DNA from: Flavobacteriales bacterium
GTDB taxonomy: Bacteria > Bacteroidota > Bacteroidia > Flavobacteriales_F > PHOS-HE28
DNA: 64,000 nt
Assembly (NCBI GenBank): GCA_016703105.1
Contig: JADJCS010000010.1
Span: 19,468 to 83,467, forward strand
Direction: 5' to 3'
The notes below the pieces were generated by a model. That model saw nothing but the letters and a program-made list of their open reading frames with translations, was not told where the DNA came from and ran no database searches. A program made the position numbers and the translations under genes. Below are positions 52,426 to 62,813 of the stretch, piece after piece (position 1 is the stretch's first letter; every line of letters starts with the position of its first letter).

Positions 52426-53370
52426 ACGCGTTCTAGAATGTCGATCTCTTTGCCGATGAACTCCTCATAGCCGAACTCGACCAAGTGGCCGGGAGGGATC
52501 AGCGCCTTTTCGCGTTGGAACTTCTCCATCATCACCTTGTACCCGTGCAGCACGAAGTCTTCCACATCCGCTGCGGAGTAGGTCTGCAACGTGAGCATCG
52601 GCAGCGTTTTCTCGTACAGTCGCAGGTTGGACGCGTACACGGTATAGGGATCGCGATGGATGTGGATGAAACGCGCGTTGGGGAACACCTCCAGGATCTC
52701 CTTCACCCGCGCGGTGTTCCATGGGCTCTTGAGCAGCAGTGGGCGGGGACCGTATTTCAACGTGAGTTTGCGCACCAGATGGAGCAAGTGTGCTTGCCAT
52801 TGGCGCTTGTCCGCCGAATCGTGCAGCAGCACGTAGCGATCCAGCATCGCCGCCATCTTCCGGGGAAAGAAATAGCCGGTGACCATCGATCCCGGACCCA
52901 TGCAGGCCAATGCGAACTCTTCTTCTTTTGGGCAGCTCGGCCCCCATGCGCAGGTTGTCCATGGGCCGTGTGGCGGGGAGCGCACGGCGCAGGATGGCGC
53001 GCAGCGGCCGGCCAAAGGAGAGGAAGACCCAGGGCATCAGGCTTTCGTAAACCGCGCAGAACGCGAAGCGCGGATCGCGGCTCAGGATGTAGTGCAAGTA
53101 GGTGGTGCCACTGCGTGGATGGCCCAGGATGAAGATGGGATCCTGGACCGTGGTGTTCCTGATCCGCTTTCCGAACCGCAGCCGCTCGATCAACCGCGCT
53201 GGAGCGCTGGCCACCACGGTGAGCGTGATCACGATGATCCTGGGCACGAAGCGGAAGCTGATCCCCCGGCCATTGCGCCAAAGAACGCTGAACCAATTGC
53301 GCGAACTCGATCCGAACGCGGCATGCGAGCGGAGGTTCCAATAAACGCGGGGGCCGAGGTCTATTCGCAC
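52243..53370 (-). CDS. Sulfotransferase family protein (two frameshifts)
   Basis: About 375 residues. The first half contains the 5'-phosphosulfate (PAPS) loop DPIFILGHPRSGTTYLHYIL and continues to GAELPK. One extra A in the AAAA run (plus-strand TTTT at 52926-52929) shifts into the second frame EEEFALACMGPGSMVTGYFF. That frame contains LLLKSPWNTARVKEILEVFPNARFIHIHRDPYTVYASNLRL, the PAPS 3'-phosphate region. Adding one T near 52,271 gives a natural end, DRFDGRYPRAR, with the stop at 52243-52245. The likely start is GTG at 53370; no ATG fits. It transfers sulfate to an unknown acceptor, converges with the AMP ligase and may act on that cluster's product. Confidence 0.78.
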
Positions 53371-53442
53371 AGTGGGCGCTGTCGCGCCGGCGGGCTGTTC
53401 TTTAGCTTGGCCCAAATATCCGGAATAGGTGAGCGGGGCAGC

Positions 53443-55737
53443 ATGGCGGCGGGGGGATGTGCCCTGTGGCTCGCGTTCATCGCGCTCCAGAGCAGCGCCC
53501 AGCGCACACGCATCGAAGGCCGGGTGATCGATGGCACCACGTTGGAGCCCCTGCCCTTCGTCACCGTCGCGTTCCAAGGGGGCAACGTCGGCACGGTCAC
53601 CGATACGCTGGGCTACTTCACGCTGGAAACCGCTCGTGCGTTCGATTCCCTTGTGGTCTCGCTGGTGGGTTACCATAAGCAAGTGCTGCCCGTGGCCGGG
53701 GGCACAACGGAGTATATCGATGTGGAACTCTTCGCATCGGCGATCCAAATGGACATGTTCACCGTGCGGCCGGGCGAGAACCCCGCTTTCGCCGTGTTGC
53801 GCAAGGTGATCGCGCGCAAGGAAGAGAACCAACCGGAGCATTTGAGCGCCTACCGGATGGAGGCCTACCACCGCGTGCGTTTCGACCTGAACAACTTCAC
53901 CGACAAGATAAAGCGCAACGTGTTGCTGCGTCCTTCGACTACCTGTGGGACTACGGCGATACCACCACCGACGGCGTGCGCTACCTGCCCATTCTGCTCA
54001 CCGAAAGCAGCGAGGAACACTACTACCGCCGCGACCCACCCGCACGCAAGCAGGTGGTGAAGGGACGGCGCGTGGTGAAGTTCTTCAAGGCCCCGCGCAT
54101 CAGTGCCTTTGTGGAGGACATGTACGTGGACCTCGACCTCTACCAGAACTACGTGGAACTGCTGGAGCATCCCTTCCCCAGTCCCATCAACGACCACTAC
54201 CGGCGCAACTACGACTACTTGCTCACTGACAGCGGCCTGGTGCTGAACGGTCGCACATGCTACCACATCACCTTCAAGCCGAAGGGGAGGAGCGATGTGG
54301 CCTTCACCGGCGATATGTACATCGACGAAGCGACCTACGCCTTGGTGCAGGCCGATCTCGCCTTCAGCATCGAGGCCAACATCAACTTCGTGCGCAACTA
54401 CTGGATCCGTCAGACCTATGGCCGCGTGGAGGACAAGCAGTGGTTCCTGCTGAAGAGCCAGGTGCTCGCCGATTTCACCGTGGTGGAGAACAGCGCGGAG
54501 ATGACCGGCTTCTATGGCCGCAAGACCACTGAGTTCCGGAACATCCGTATGGACGAGCCCCTGCCCGATCGCTTCTATGCCGGTGTGGATGCGGTGGTGA
54601 TCGAGGACGGCGCGCTGGAACGCGACAGCGCCTTCTGGCAGGCCGCACGCGGTGATACCCTCGCGCTCACGCCCGAGGAGAAGGGCGTGGAGGAAATGGT
54701 GGGCCGCATGAACACCGATCCGCGCTGGGTTCGGCTGATGAACTTGGGCAAGATGGTGGGCAGTGGCTGGTTGCCCTGGGGACCGGTGGACCTGGGGCAT
54801 GTGTTCACTTTCTACAGCTTCAACCGCGTGGAAGGTCCGCGCTTCAAACTGGGCCTGCGCACCAACGAGCGCTTCAGCGAGCGCATCGTGCTGGGCGGTC
54901 ATGCGGCCTACGGGCTTTGGGATGAACGCCTCAAAGGCGGCGGTGATGTGCTCTTGCATCTGGCGCGCACCGGTAGTAAGCGCTGGTCGATCGGGGCCAA
55001 CTACCGCTATGATCTGGTGCAGCAAGGGCGTACCGGGAATATGATCCCGCTGGACCACCTCCTCACTTCCGCCATCCGCATCAGCGGGAGGGAGCAGCGC
55101 ATGTTGGTGGACGACCGCAAGGCCTTCGCTTCCACGAAGTGGACCGCAGCCTCTACTTCCTCAAGTACCCCATGGTCACCTTCGAACTGGTCACCGGGTT
55201 CAAGGACCTGTGGGGAGGCCAGTTCGACCTGCGCAGCTACAAGCTGAAGGTGGAACACCAGGTGCGCATGAACAAGGCGGGCTTCCTGAACATTCTGGCG
55301 GAAGGCGGAGCGATCGACGGCAGCGTGCCTTACCCCTGCTCCACACCCCGGACGGAAACCCGCTCGTGCTGAACGACAACCATGCGTTCAATACGATGAA
55401 CTACCTGGAGTTCGTGAGCGATCGCTACGTATCCCTCCAACTCGAACACCACTTCGAGGGCCTGCTGTTGAACAAAGTTCCTTGGCTGCGCCGCCTGAAA
55501 CTGCGCGAATTCCTGCTGGCCAGGGCTACTACGGAACCTGGAGCGAGGCCGACCGCACGGGCCCTACCTGCTCGGCGAAGGGATGCGCACGCTGGATAGG
55601 CCTTACACCGAGGTGGGTTTCGGCATCGAGAACATCCTGAAGCTGGCCCGTGTGGACTTCTCTGGCGCCTGGACCACCTGGACGGCCCCAAGGTGTTGCC
55701 CTTCGTGGTGAAACCGTCCTTCTACCTGCGTTTCTGA
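53443..55737 (+). CDS. DUF5686 protein with carboxypeptidase-regulatory-like domain (multiple frameshifts)
   Basis: About 765 residues. A signal sequence (MAAGGCALWLAFIALQSSAQ) leads into a CarboxypepD_reg-like domain (IEGRVIDGTTLEPLPFVTVAFQGGNVGTVTDTLGYFTLE) and then DUF5686, a large outer-membrane beta-barrel-like family of Bacteroidota. Segments in successive frames: to about 53,935; 53,940-55,130 (LPILLTESSEEHYYRRDPP... to MLVDDRKAFASTK); 55,139-55,340; 55,340-55,510; then LARGYYGTWSEADRTGPYLLGEGMRTLDRPYTEVGFGIENI and finally RLDHLDGPKVLPFVVKPSFYLRF with TGA at 55735-55737. At least six one-base deletions are needed. Function unknown. Confidence 0.75.
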
Positions 55738-55859
55738 TACGCCCGGTGAACGATCCGCACCGGTTACGCGTTGGAGAAAGCCTACGAATGGGCTTGTTTT
55801 GTGGTCTGTAACAAGGCTTCGTCCGATCCGTCGTTCTACCACTGGCCCCACACGTACAC

Positions 55860-56358
55860 GCTCGCTATTCGTTCGCTGCTCCCTGGAGCGCTGCCCTGTT
55901 CCTGGGCCTGGGACCAGTGCGCGCGCAGGACGATACGGACCTCATGACCGATCTGCGCACCCACATGCGCGATGCCTTCAAAGATGAAGACCTCTGCTAT
56001 CGCCTGCAGGCCCGCTTGCGCAAGGAGGATCTGCAACGGCCTGTGCTCAAAGGCTACATGGCCACCCTCACCATGGCCGGGAGCGTTCACCTGGTGAACC
56101 CCTTCGCCAAGTTCGCCCCCTTCAACGAGGGCAAGGCCATGCTGGAGGAGGCCATCGCCGAGGAACCCACCAGCGTGGAACTGCGCTTCCTGCGCCTCAC
56201 CATCCAGGCCAATGTGCCCGGCTTCATGGACTATGACGAAGCTCTCGCCGAGGACCGCGCCTTCATCGAAGCGCACCTGGGCGAAGTGCCCAACATCACC
56301 TTCCCGCAACCGTATCATCGACTTCATCGCCCGCGCCGATGCGGAGGGCAAGCTCTGA
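55860..56358 (+). CDS. Conserved hypothetical secreted protein (3' frameshift, uncertain start)
   Basis: About 165 residues. A signal-like segment (FAAPWSAALFLGLGPVRAQ) precedes DDTDLMTDLRTHMRDAFKDEDLCYRLQARLRK and KGYMATLTMAGSVHLVNPFAKFAPFNEGKAMLEEAIAEEPTSVELRFLRLTIQANVPGFMDY, a helical repeat-like domain. Near 56,308 one missing base separates this from the end RNRIIDFIARADAEGKL, stop at 56356-56358. No ATG fits the start, so an indel near 55,860 is likely. It sits three bases before the CrtZ-like gene and is probably cotranscribed. Confidence 0.55.
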
Positions 56359-56361
56359 GCC

Positions 56362-56820
56362 GTGACCGCACTGCTGAACATATTCTGGGTCGTCCTCGCT
56401 TTCTTCGTCATGGAGTTCGTGGCCTGGTTCGCGCACAAGTACATCATGCACGGCATAGGCTGGAAGGTCCACCGCGACCACCACCAGCCCACGATGGGCC
56501 GCTGCAACGCAACGACCTCTTCATCATCATCTTCGCGATCCCCAGCTGGCTCTTCATGCAGTTCGGGGTGATGGGTGGCAATGACTGGCGCCTCTACTGG
56601 GCATCGGCATCGCCATCTATGGCGCGGCGTATTTCTATGTACATGAGGTGATCATCCACAACCGCTTCCACTCCCGGGGCAAGATCACCAACCGCTACCT
56701 CCTCGGCTTGGTAAAAGCGCATGGCAACCACCACAAGCGGCGGGAGAAAGAGGATGGGAGTGCTTTGGGATGCTGGTGGTGCCGTTCAAGTATTTCAGAT
56801 CCAGGTGTGGTCGTACCTAG
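56362..56820 (+). CDS. crtZ: CrtZ-type beta-carotene hydroxylase (multiple frameshifts)
   Basis: About 155-residue di-iron membrane hydroxylase that adds 3-hydroxyl groups to beta-carotene to make zeaxanthin. Histidine clusters: AHKYIMHG and HRDHHQP in the first frame (GTG start at 56362), then HEVIIHNRFHSR and HGNHHKRRE in later frames, the four motifs of the family. Frame changes occur near 56,505, 56,600 and 56,765; the last restores GECFGMLVVPFKYFR before TAG at 56818-56820. Together with the CrtI-family enzyme this supports a carotenoid-making organism. Confidence 0.8.
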
Positions 56821-57245
56821 ACAACCCAAGCCATTAACGAAGTTCACCGTACCCGAGCATTTACGCGCGCAAGTGCGGTGGGTCTTCGGTAGTTGGCTCC
56901 AGGCCCTTCGGCTCTGTTTTCACTTTGACCCATCCTAGGGGCCAACGGGCACCCAGCACCCGCCTGGTGGCGCGCCTTGCCAAAGCGGGGGAAGGTGATC
57001 CGTGCTTCCATCCTCTCTGGTTTGTTCCTCCTCCGCAGGGCGGCTCATAAGGCCGGTGTTGGGAAGTGGAGTTGGGAAGATGCATGATGGTGGGTCGTTC
57101 GGACGAGAATGAGAAGCCCCGCTTGCCGTTCTACTCACCAAGCGCTCAGCTCGCCTCGAAACTCGACCGGTTCGCTGCACGCTCGATCCTCGACGAACTC
57201 CACGGCATGCCCCTTGGCAGATATGGTAACGCCGAACCTTGAACC
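56821..57245. other. 425-base region without a recognisable gene
   Basis: No frame on either strand shows coding character that survives small-indel correction. No clear hairpin or promoter pair is seen. It separates the crtZ-like gene from the single-domain response regulator. Confidence 0.45.
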
Positions 57246-57659
57246 ATGAACGAGCGAACGATCACGCAAACCACCACCACGCAGCAACCGCTGCGCGCGC
57301 TGGTGGTGGACGACCGCGACGATGTGGCCATGGGCCTGGCCATGTTCCTGAAGCAACTGGGGTACACCGTGCAGGTGGCCAACCAGGCCCAGGAGGCACT
57401 GGAGAAGGGTGAGATCTTCCGACCCGATGTGGTTTTCCTGGACATCGGCCTGCCGGATCTCTCCGGCTATGAGGTCTGCTTGGAGATGCGCCGGAGCGAA
57501 TGGGGCGCCAATGCCTTCATTGTGGCGGTGACCGGCCGGAGTGAACCATCGGACATGCTGCGGGCAGCCGAAACCGGTTTCGACAGGCACGTGAGCAAGC
57601 CCATGGGCTTCGGTACGCTCCGCGAGATCTTGCGGACCGTGGAGACCAGGGCAGCGTGA
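57246..57659 (+). CDS. Single-domain response regulator
   Basis: 137-residue receiver protein without an output domain. Acid pocket DD in LVVDDRDDVAMGLAMFLKQLG, phospho-acceptor Asp in VVFLDIGLPDLSGYE, and the Lys of HVSKPMGF. A short Thr/Gln-rich N-terminus (NERTITQTTTTQQ) precedes it. Such CheY-like proteins act by phosphotransfer or protein binding. No kinase is adjacent. The gene is intact, unlike its neighbours. Confidence 0.9.
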   Translation: MNERTITQTTTTQQPLRALVVDDRDDVAMGLAMFLKQLGYTVQVANQAQEALEKGEIFRPDVVFLDIGLPDLSGYEVCLEMRRSEWGANAFIVAVTGRSEPSDMLRAAETGFDRHVSKPMGFGTLREILRTVETRAA

Positions 57660-57682
57660 CCGGGGCCTGCGTTAAGCCCCGG
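57660..57682. terminator. Hairpin after the response regulator
   Basis: CCGGGGC (57660-57666) and GCCCCGG (57676-57682) form a perfect 7-bp stem with a nine-base loop immediately after the response regulator stop. No T-run. Confidence 0.4.
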
Positions 57683-57749
57683 CAAGGACCGGAGCGTATT
57701 TCCTAGTTCGCCATGGACGAGCGGTTTTCTCGATCTCGACAACACCGAG

Positions 57750-58149
57750 CTACTTCGCGCGCATCCTGTTCCCCTTCGCCTCGTGCGTCACTTCCGCCAG
57801 CCCGAGCGCTTCCAGCAACGGCGGCAGGTACACACCAAAGCGGCCGCGCAACCTTCTTCAAACCGTACCAGCCTTTCACGGGGTTCTTCTCGCTGCGACC
57901 CCAAGCTTCCACGGTGCCCTCCTTGGCGGGCTTCTGCTCATCGGCACCGCCGAGGTCCATCCAATCGCCGTGCTTCTTCAGCATGGCCTGCAGGTCATTG
58001 ATGCACCGGATGTCGTAGAGCAGCACGGTCTTGTCTACAGTACAGACGAGCACCTCCTTTCCATCCTTTTCCTCGACGTGCATGGTATACTCACTGCTGC
58101 CGGGAGGGGTCTTCAGTTTCCAAGGTTTGTCTTTGGTGCGCTTTTCCAT
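57750..58149 (-). CDS. Conserved hypothetical protein, DUF6855-like (frameshift)
   Basis: About 133-residue cytoplasmic protein. The first frame reads KPWKLKTPPGSSEYTMHVEEKDGKEVLVCTVDKTVLLYDIRCINDLQAMLKKHGDWMDLGGADEQKPAKEGTVEAWGRSEKNPVKGWYGLKK. Near 57,845 a one-base shift leads to FGVYLPPLLEALGLAEVTHEAKGNRMRAK and TAG at 57750-57752. I know this pattern from proteins of unknown function in soil and wastewater bacteria; the DUF number is from memory. Confidence 0.65.
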
Positions 58150-58230
58150 GTGAGTGGTTGTTTGGCTCTTTGACGATCAAGGCGGACCGAACGATAGGGT
58201 CCGATGAACTATTTCCAGTGACGGTGAAGG

Positions 58231-59202
58231 TCAGAACTTCCCATGCACATCCACCACCACCCGCCCTAGCACGCCTCCCGCATGCAGCCGGGCCAGGCTC
58301 TTCGCTACGTCGCGAACCTCGACCACGTGATCAACGTGAACGTTAAGTCCTTCAGCAAGCCAACGCCCCAAGAGTTCCAGGTCGGCGGGCTTGCACTTCA
58401 CGTTCACGAAATGGACACCGGTGGAAGCGAACAAGCTGGCGAGTTTGTCCACCATGAAGTTGAGCGATGGCAGCGTGGTCACGAAGTGTCCCTTCGGGTT
58501 GAGCGCGTGCTTCCATTGCGACCAGCGATACGCAGCCGAGGGATCGAAGACCAGATCGAACTTCCCCTGCACGGATCCAGGGACCTGAACGGACTTGCGA
58601 TCGATGACCTGCTCTGCACCGGCTTGCTTCGCGAGTTCGAGGCCCCTACCGGAGCCAATGGCGGTGACCGATGCGCCGAGCCTTTTGGCCGCCGCCACGG
58701 ACAGGAGGCCTACGCCGCCAGATACGCCGGTGATGGCGACATGCTGTCCATTCCGGAGCTGTCCCAAGTCACGCATGGACTGGAGCGCGGTAACACCCGC
58801 CGTGGCCACGGCGGCGGCTTGCTGGTGGCTTACCGAAGCGGGTTTCTCCGCGATCTGATCCACACGCGCGATGAGCGCTTCAGCGAAGGCGCCTTGCTTG
58901 TTGAAAGGGCCATAGGGGAGGAAACCGAATACGGCTTGGCCCACTTTGAACGCCGTGACTTCAGGCCCCACGCTGTCGATCACGCCGGAGAAATCGTAGC
59001 CGACAACAAGCGGCCGGTTCCGCGCATGCAGGAACTTCATCGTGCCGGTGATCACCTTGTAGTCAGCCGGATTGAGCGCTGAGGCATGAACGCGCACGCG
59101 CACCTCATCTTTTCCCGGATCGGGGAGCGCAATGCTCATGTGCGCAAGGCGCTCAAGGGGTCCGTAGCCATCGGTGGCTATCACGTTCATGGTGTCGCTC
59201 AT
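58231..59202 (-). CDS. NAD(P)-dependent alcohol dehydrogenase, quinone oxidoreductase-like MDR family
   Basis: 323-residue medium-chain dehydrogenase. The N-terminal GroES-like domain has VRVHASALNPADYKVITG and VGYDFSGVIDSVGPEVTAFKVGQAVFGF; the Rossmann domain has VAITGVSGGVGLLSVAAAKRLGASVTAIG. The catalytic-zinc Cys/His positions are absent, as in the zinc-independent quinone oxidoreductase branch. The start is the ATG (MSDTMNVIATDGYG) at 59202. The frame is fully intact in an otherwise frameshift-rich stretch. Confidence 0.9.
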   Translation of the reverse strand: MSDTMNVIATDGYGPLERLAHMSIALPDPGKDEVRVRVHASALNPADYKVITGTMKFLHARNRPLVVGYDFSGVIDSVGPEVTAFKVGQAVFGFLPYGPFNKQGAFAEALIARVDQIAEKPASVSHQQAAAVATAGVTALQSMRDLGQLRNGQHVAITGVSGGVGLLSVAAAKRLGASVTAIGSGRGLELAKQAGAEQVIDRKSVQVPGSVQGKFDLVFDPSAAYRWSQWKHALNPKGHFVTTLPSLNFMVDKLASLFASTGVHFVNVKCKPADLELLGRWLAEGLNVHVDHVVEVRDVAKSLARLHAGGVLGRVVVDVHGKF

Positions 59203-59237
59203 GGTCGTTGGTTGTTGCCGGTAAGGTGATCGGTGGA

Positions 59238-59715
59238 TCAGTTGGCCTTGCTCTGGATCAGTTCGGCTTCCTTCTGATCGGCAGCGAACGCGCATTGAAG
59301 CTGGCATCGAAGGACGGGATGCACTTCGCGTACATCGGGGAACATCAGGCCGCCGATGCGCTCATGCATACTGAAGGTTGCCGTTCCGTCCCTATTGTTC
59401 GTCAGCGTGAAGGTGCGCTGGCCTTTGCCGTCGCCCCAAACCATCCGCTTGTCGGCTTCGAATTCCTTCACTTTCAACTTGAAGCTGCGTTCGGCATCGA
59501 GGGTGCTCTTCAGCACGATCTTCTCGCCAAGGGCGATGTTGCCTTGGATGGAGGTGACGGTGCTGTTCCAACGTGGATAGTCGCTGGTATTGGTGAGCAG
59601 GGCCCAGATGATGGCCTCATCCGCCTTGATGGTGATGACCACGGAGGTCTCGCGGTGGAAGGTGGTCTTCGCCGTGGTGGCCTGTCTTGCGGGCGGCGGT
59701 CTTGGGAATGGTCAT
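59238..59715 (-). CDS. SRPBCC-family (polyketide cyclase-like) protein (frameshifted)
   Basis: About 155 residues. Start at 59715 (MTIPKTAARKT); removing one base near 59,685 leads into TTFHRETSVVITIKADEAIIWALLTNTSDYPRWNSTVTSIQGNIALGEKIVLKSTLDAERSFKLKVKEFEADKRMVWGDGKGQRTFTL, a clear START/SRPBCC hydrophobic-pocket domain. Near the end two compensating shifts (about 59,335 and 59,295) give MYAKCIPSFDASFN and FAADQKEAELIQSKAN. Ligand unknown. It lies 35 bases upstream of the dehydrogenase on the same strand. Confidence 0.7.
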
Positions 59716-59822
59716 GAACAGGAAGGGTGTTAAGAGGCGTTTCATACCTGTTGGACGACCGAGGGCAGCGGAACGATAGGATTGCTGATCAAATAGTCCG
59801 GAAGGGCTGCCCACAGCAGGCT

Positions 59823-60450
59823 TCAGGCCACCTCCAAGTGCCGATCCATCACCTTCCGATCGAACTCCAGGTGATGCAACTGCAGCTCTGCCGCCGGTGA
59901 GGTGAACGGATCGACCTCTTTCATTACCGTGATACGCAGGTCGAAGAGGTGCTCCTTGTCCTTCTTTTCAGCATCGCGCACCATCTGGATCTTCACGGCT
60001 TCCTCCTGTGCGTTCTGCTTCGGATTGAAGATGCCGTTGAGCTCCGTACACTGGTGGCAGGCGCCTTCCTTGTTGATCAATGCGCAACGCTTGTCGAACA
60101 CCTCCATCATCTTGCCGCGACCGGTGTGCAGGTAGTATGTGGAGGGTCATGGCCTCTCGGAAGAAGCCGGGGTCTTTCATCGCCGCGTCCTTGCAGATGT
60201 CGCCCACGTCCTCCGGCCAGCGCTTCAATGAGCGAAGTTGGTCGCGCGCGATGTTCTGCGCGATGGCGAAGAGCCAGGTCTTCACGCTGCTGTCGCCCTT
60301 GAAGTGCTCCACGTTGCGGTGCGCGCGGATGTAGGTCTCCTGCACGATGTCCTCCGCATCCTGCTTGTTGGCGGTGATACGTATGATGTAGGACTTGAGC
60401 GCGCCCTTGCAACGTTCGAATTCGGTGGTTAGGATGTCCGTGGTGAGCAT
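59823..60450 (-). CDS. ECF-type RNA polymerase sigma factor (frameshift)
   Basis: About 208 residues. Region 2: MLTTDILTTEFERCKGALKSYIIRITANKQDAEDIVQETYIRAHRNVEHFKGDSSVKTWLFAIAQNIARDQLRS. A shift near 60,130 leads into GKMMEVFDKRCALINKEGACHQCTELNGIFNPKQNAQEEAVKIQMVRDAEKKDKEHLFDLRITVMKEVDPF, which carries a conserved Cys motif (CHQC). A normal region 4 is not visible; the C-terminus is the Cys-containing form seen in a subset of Bacteroidota sigma factors with a regulatory tail. It directs transcription of an unknown regulon. Confidence 0.75.
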
Positions 60451-60635
60451 GGTACTTGTAGTACGCGAAGGTCGAATGAACGGTGCATTGTTGTTCATGC
60501 GCGTACACAGCTCGTCCTTCCGGGACCTGGCATTGTCCATCGGATATGTGCCCATGCACGGTTCGGGTGGATCATCGGTGCTCCTGCGCGCTGCTGGGCC
60601 AGGCGGTGGATCGGCGCGAGCGCACCAGGAAAGCA

Positions 60636-61969
60636 CTACTGCTTCACAAAGACCGCCCGGTCTATTCCACCGGCACGATCAGACCCTCAACAATAGGTAG
60701 GCATGCTGGTGGCAATGCGGAGACATCGCCCCATGGTCCGTTCAGGACTTTCACCAACCGTCCGGACATGTCGCGCACCTCGAAGACATCGTTCTGCGCA
60801 GCGCCAATGATCATCATCCGGTCCGTGGCCGGGTTGGGCGCGATCCCAAGCGGTGGTAACGAAAGTCCTTCCGCCATACCAACGCTGCCTTCCGACACGC
60901 CCCACAGCTCCCGCGAGAAGCCATTGTTGATCGTTCTCGTTGCGCATGCCCACGCGTGTGTAGCCGATGGCGTCGCCGGGCGTGCTGTAGAAGTAGTAAT
61001 AGAAATGCATGGTGTCTCCCGCAGCGATGGGCACGATCGCGGTATCCACATCAGGCAGGTAGCATACATCGAGGCAGAGGGAGGTTTGCCAACCGACGGG
61101 CAGGAATCGTCTGTAGCTTCACTACGCGCACCAATACGTCGTCCGTGGCGCTGGTATTGAAGAGCTTCAGGTGCGCGGTGAGCGTGGTACCGCCCGTACC
61201 GTAGACCGTGTCGTTGCTCATCCACTGCACGTTGAAGTGCCCGCCGTAGGTCTCGCCCCCGCAATCGCCGGTGGTCGGCAGTGCGAGCAGGTCCTCGATG
61301 TCGCAGTCGATGTCCTCCGGCAGCTTATCGAACCAGTCGTGGTGCGTGTGGATGGTGCCGTTGAGGTCGATGAGGTAGGCGTTGTTGGGTTGCGGGCCGT
61401 AGTAGTTCCACCACGCGTTGCACGGCCCGTCCATGTACACAGGCGCATCGATCTGCACGCTGTCGAGCATCGCTTGCAGCACCGACTTGCGTTCGCCGTA
61501 GGTCTCAGGTTGCTCAAAGAGGATGTCCGCATCGATGTTCTGTTGTCCGGTGTTCACCGCACCGAAGTAGGGGCTGATGTCCACAGCAGGATGCGCCTCC
61601 AGGGTATACACGATCACGATGTGCAACTGCGATGAATAGGTGGCGACGAGGTCGTTGATCTTGGGTACCTTGTTCCGGAACACCGGGCAGGTGTAGCTGC
61701 TGGCCGATCATGAGCACAGGCTTGCCTTGCAGCAGCGCATTTTCCAGGTTGAAGGCATTGCCGTTGATGTCGTATAACGTGAGATCAGCGGCCTGCTCGC
61801 CTTCGGGCCGACCGCATGAAGTGATCGGTGGCGTTTGCGTGGGCAGCGTGCAGATGGGATCGCTATCCGCAGGCAGCGGCAAGGCCGATGGTGGGGAGCA
61901 GCACCGGTTGGGCGTATACGCCGACAAGCGCCACCCATGCGAAAAGACCGCGATGTTGCGCTTCGTCAT
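60636..61969 (-). CDS. Redoxin-like secreted protein with T9SS sorting end (multiple frameshifts)
   Basis: About 435 residues. The N-terminus MTKRNIAVF leads to a thioredoxin-like region (LTLYDINGNAFNLENALLQGKPVLMIG, then a Cys-containing segment and VFRNKVPKINDLVATYSSQLHIVIVYTLEAHPAVDISPYFG). The middle domain runs QIDAPVYMDGPCNAWWNYYGPQPNNAYLIDLNGTIHTHHDWFD. The end has LGIAPNPATDRMMIIGAAQNDVFEVRDMSGRLVKVL and, after a further shift, a natural VFVKQ end (stop 60636-60638), typical of T9SS cargo. At least three indels: near 61,695, 61,060 and 60,930-60,700. Confidence 0.65.
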
Positions 61970-62145
61970 TTTCGGAGGTTTGGGAAGGACAGGGCAAAGG
62001 TGCAGGTTTGATCGCACGGGCACTGTGATCTTGCCGACAACAGACCTGCAGGACGGTCGGGAGGGTTCACCTGACCCATCGGACCGAACGGATCCCATCG
62101 CTCGCCGATCCATTGGACTTGATGCGCGGATGGCATCTTGGCGGA

Positions 62146-62813
62146 ATGAGGACCGAGAAGACACCGAAGTTCATCGCCTACCGACCAACGCGGTTGACAT
62201 TGGCGGAAACGAGGCGACGTGCGGAAGATTTCTTTGCGTTGATGGATGGCCGCCGGAGCGTGCGCCACTTCAGAGATGAGCCCATCGCGGATGAAGTGAT
62301 CGACAACCTGGTGCTCGCCGCAAGCACGGCACCAAGCGGTGCGCACAAGCAACCGGGACGTTCTGCGTGGTGAAGGACCCTGCCACGAAGTCGGCCATTC
62401 GCGCTGCGGAAGAGGAAGAGAAGGAGAACTACAATGGCCGCATGCCGCCGGAGTGGCTGAAGAACTTGCTCCCTTGGGAACCGATTGGCGCAAGGAATTC
62501 CTGGAGGTCGCCCCGTGTTGGACCGTGGTCTTCAAGCGTGCGTATGAACCAATGCCGGATGGCAGCAAACGCAAGAACTACTACGTGGAGGAGAGCGTGG
62601 GCATCGCCTGCGGATTCCTGCCACGCAGCGCGGAACGCCGGATTGGTCACCCCCACCTCCACGCGGAGCCCCATGAACTTCCTCGCGCATACGTTGCAGC
62701 GGCCGGAGAACGAACGACCGTTCTTGCTCATCCCGATCGGCTACCCAGTGGCGGGTTGTGAAGTGCCGGACCTGCAGCGGAAACCGTTGGAGGAAGTGCT
62801 TGTGCGGTATTGA
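62146..62813 (+). CDS. Nitroreductase-family protein, iodotyrosine-dehalogenase-like (multiple frameshifts)
   Basis: About 222 residues, FMN-dependent. The first frame reads MRTEKTPKFIAYRPTRLTLAETRRRAEDFFALMDGRRSVRHFRDEPIADEVIDNLVLAASTAPSGAHKQP, with the FMN-binding RRSVR and the SGAHKQP segment of the IYD subgroup. Then, across frames, VVKDPATKSAIRAAEEEEKENYNGRMPPEWLKNL, FLEVAPCWTVVFKRAY, KNYYVEESVGIACGFL and finally SPMNFLAHTLQRPENERPFLLIPIGYPVAGCEVPDLQRKPLEEVLVRY. At least four one-base indels. Substrate unknown. Confidence 0.78.

Noticed and set aside
56861..57180. Minus-strand frames between the crtZ-like gene and the response regulator
   Set aside because: Pro/Gly/Arg-rich translations without conserved motifs; joining frames with small indels did not yield a recognisable protein.
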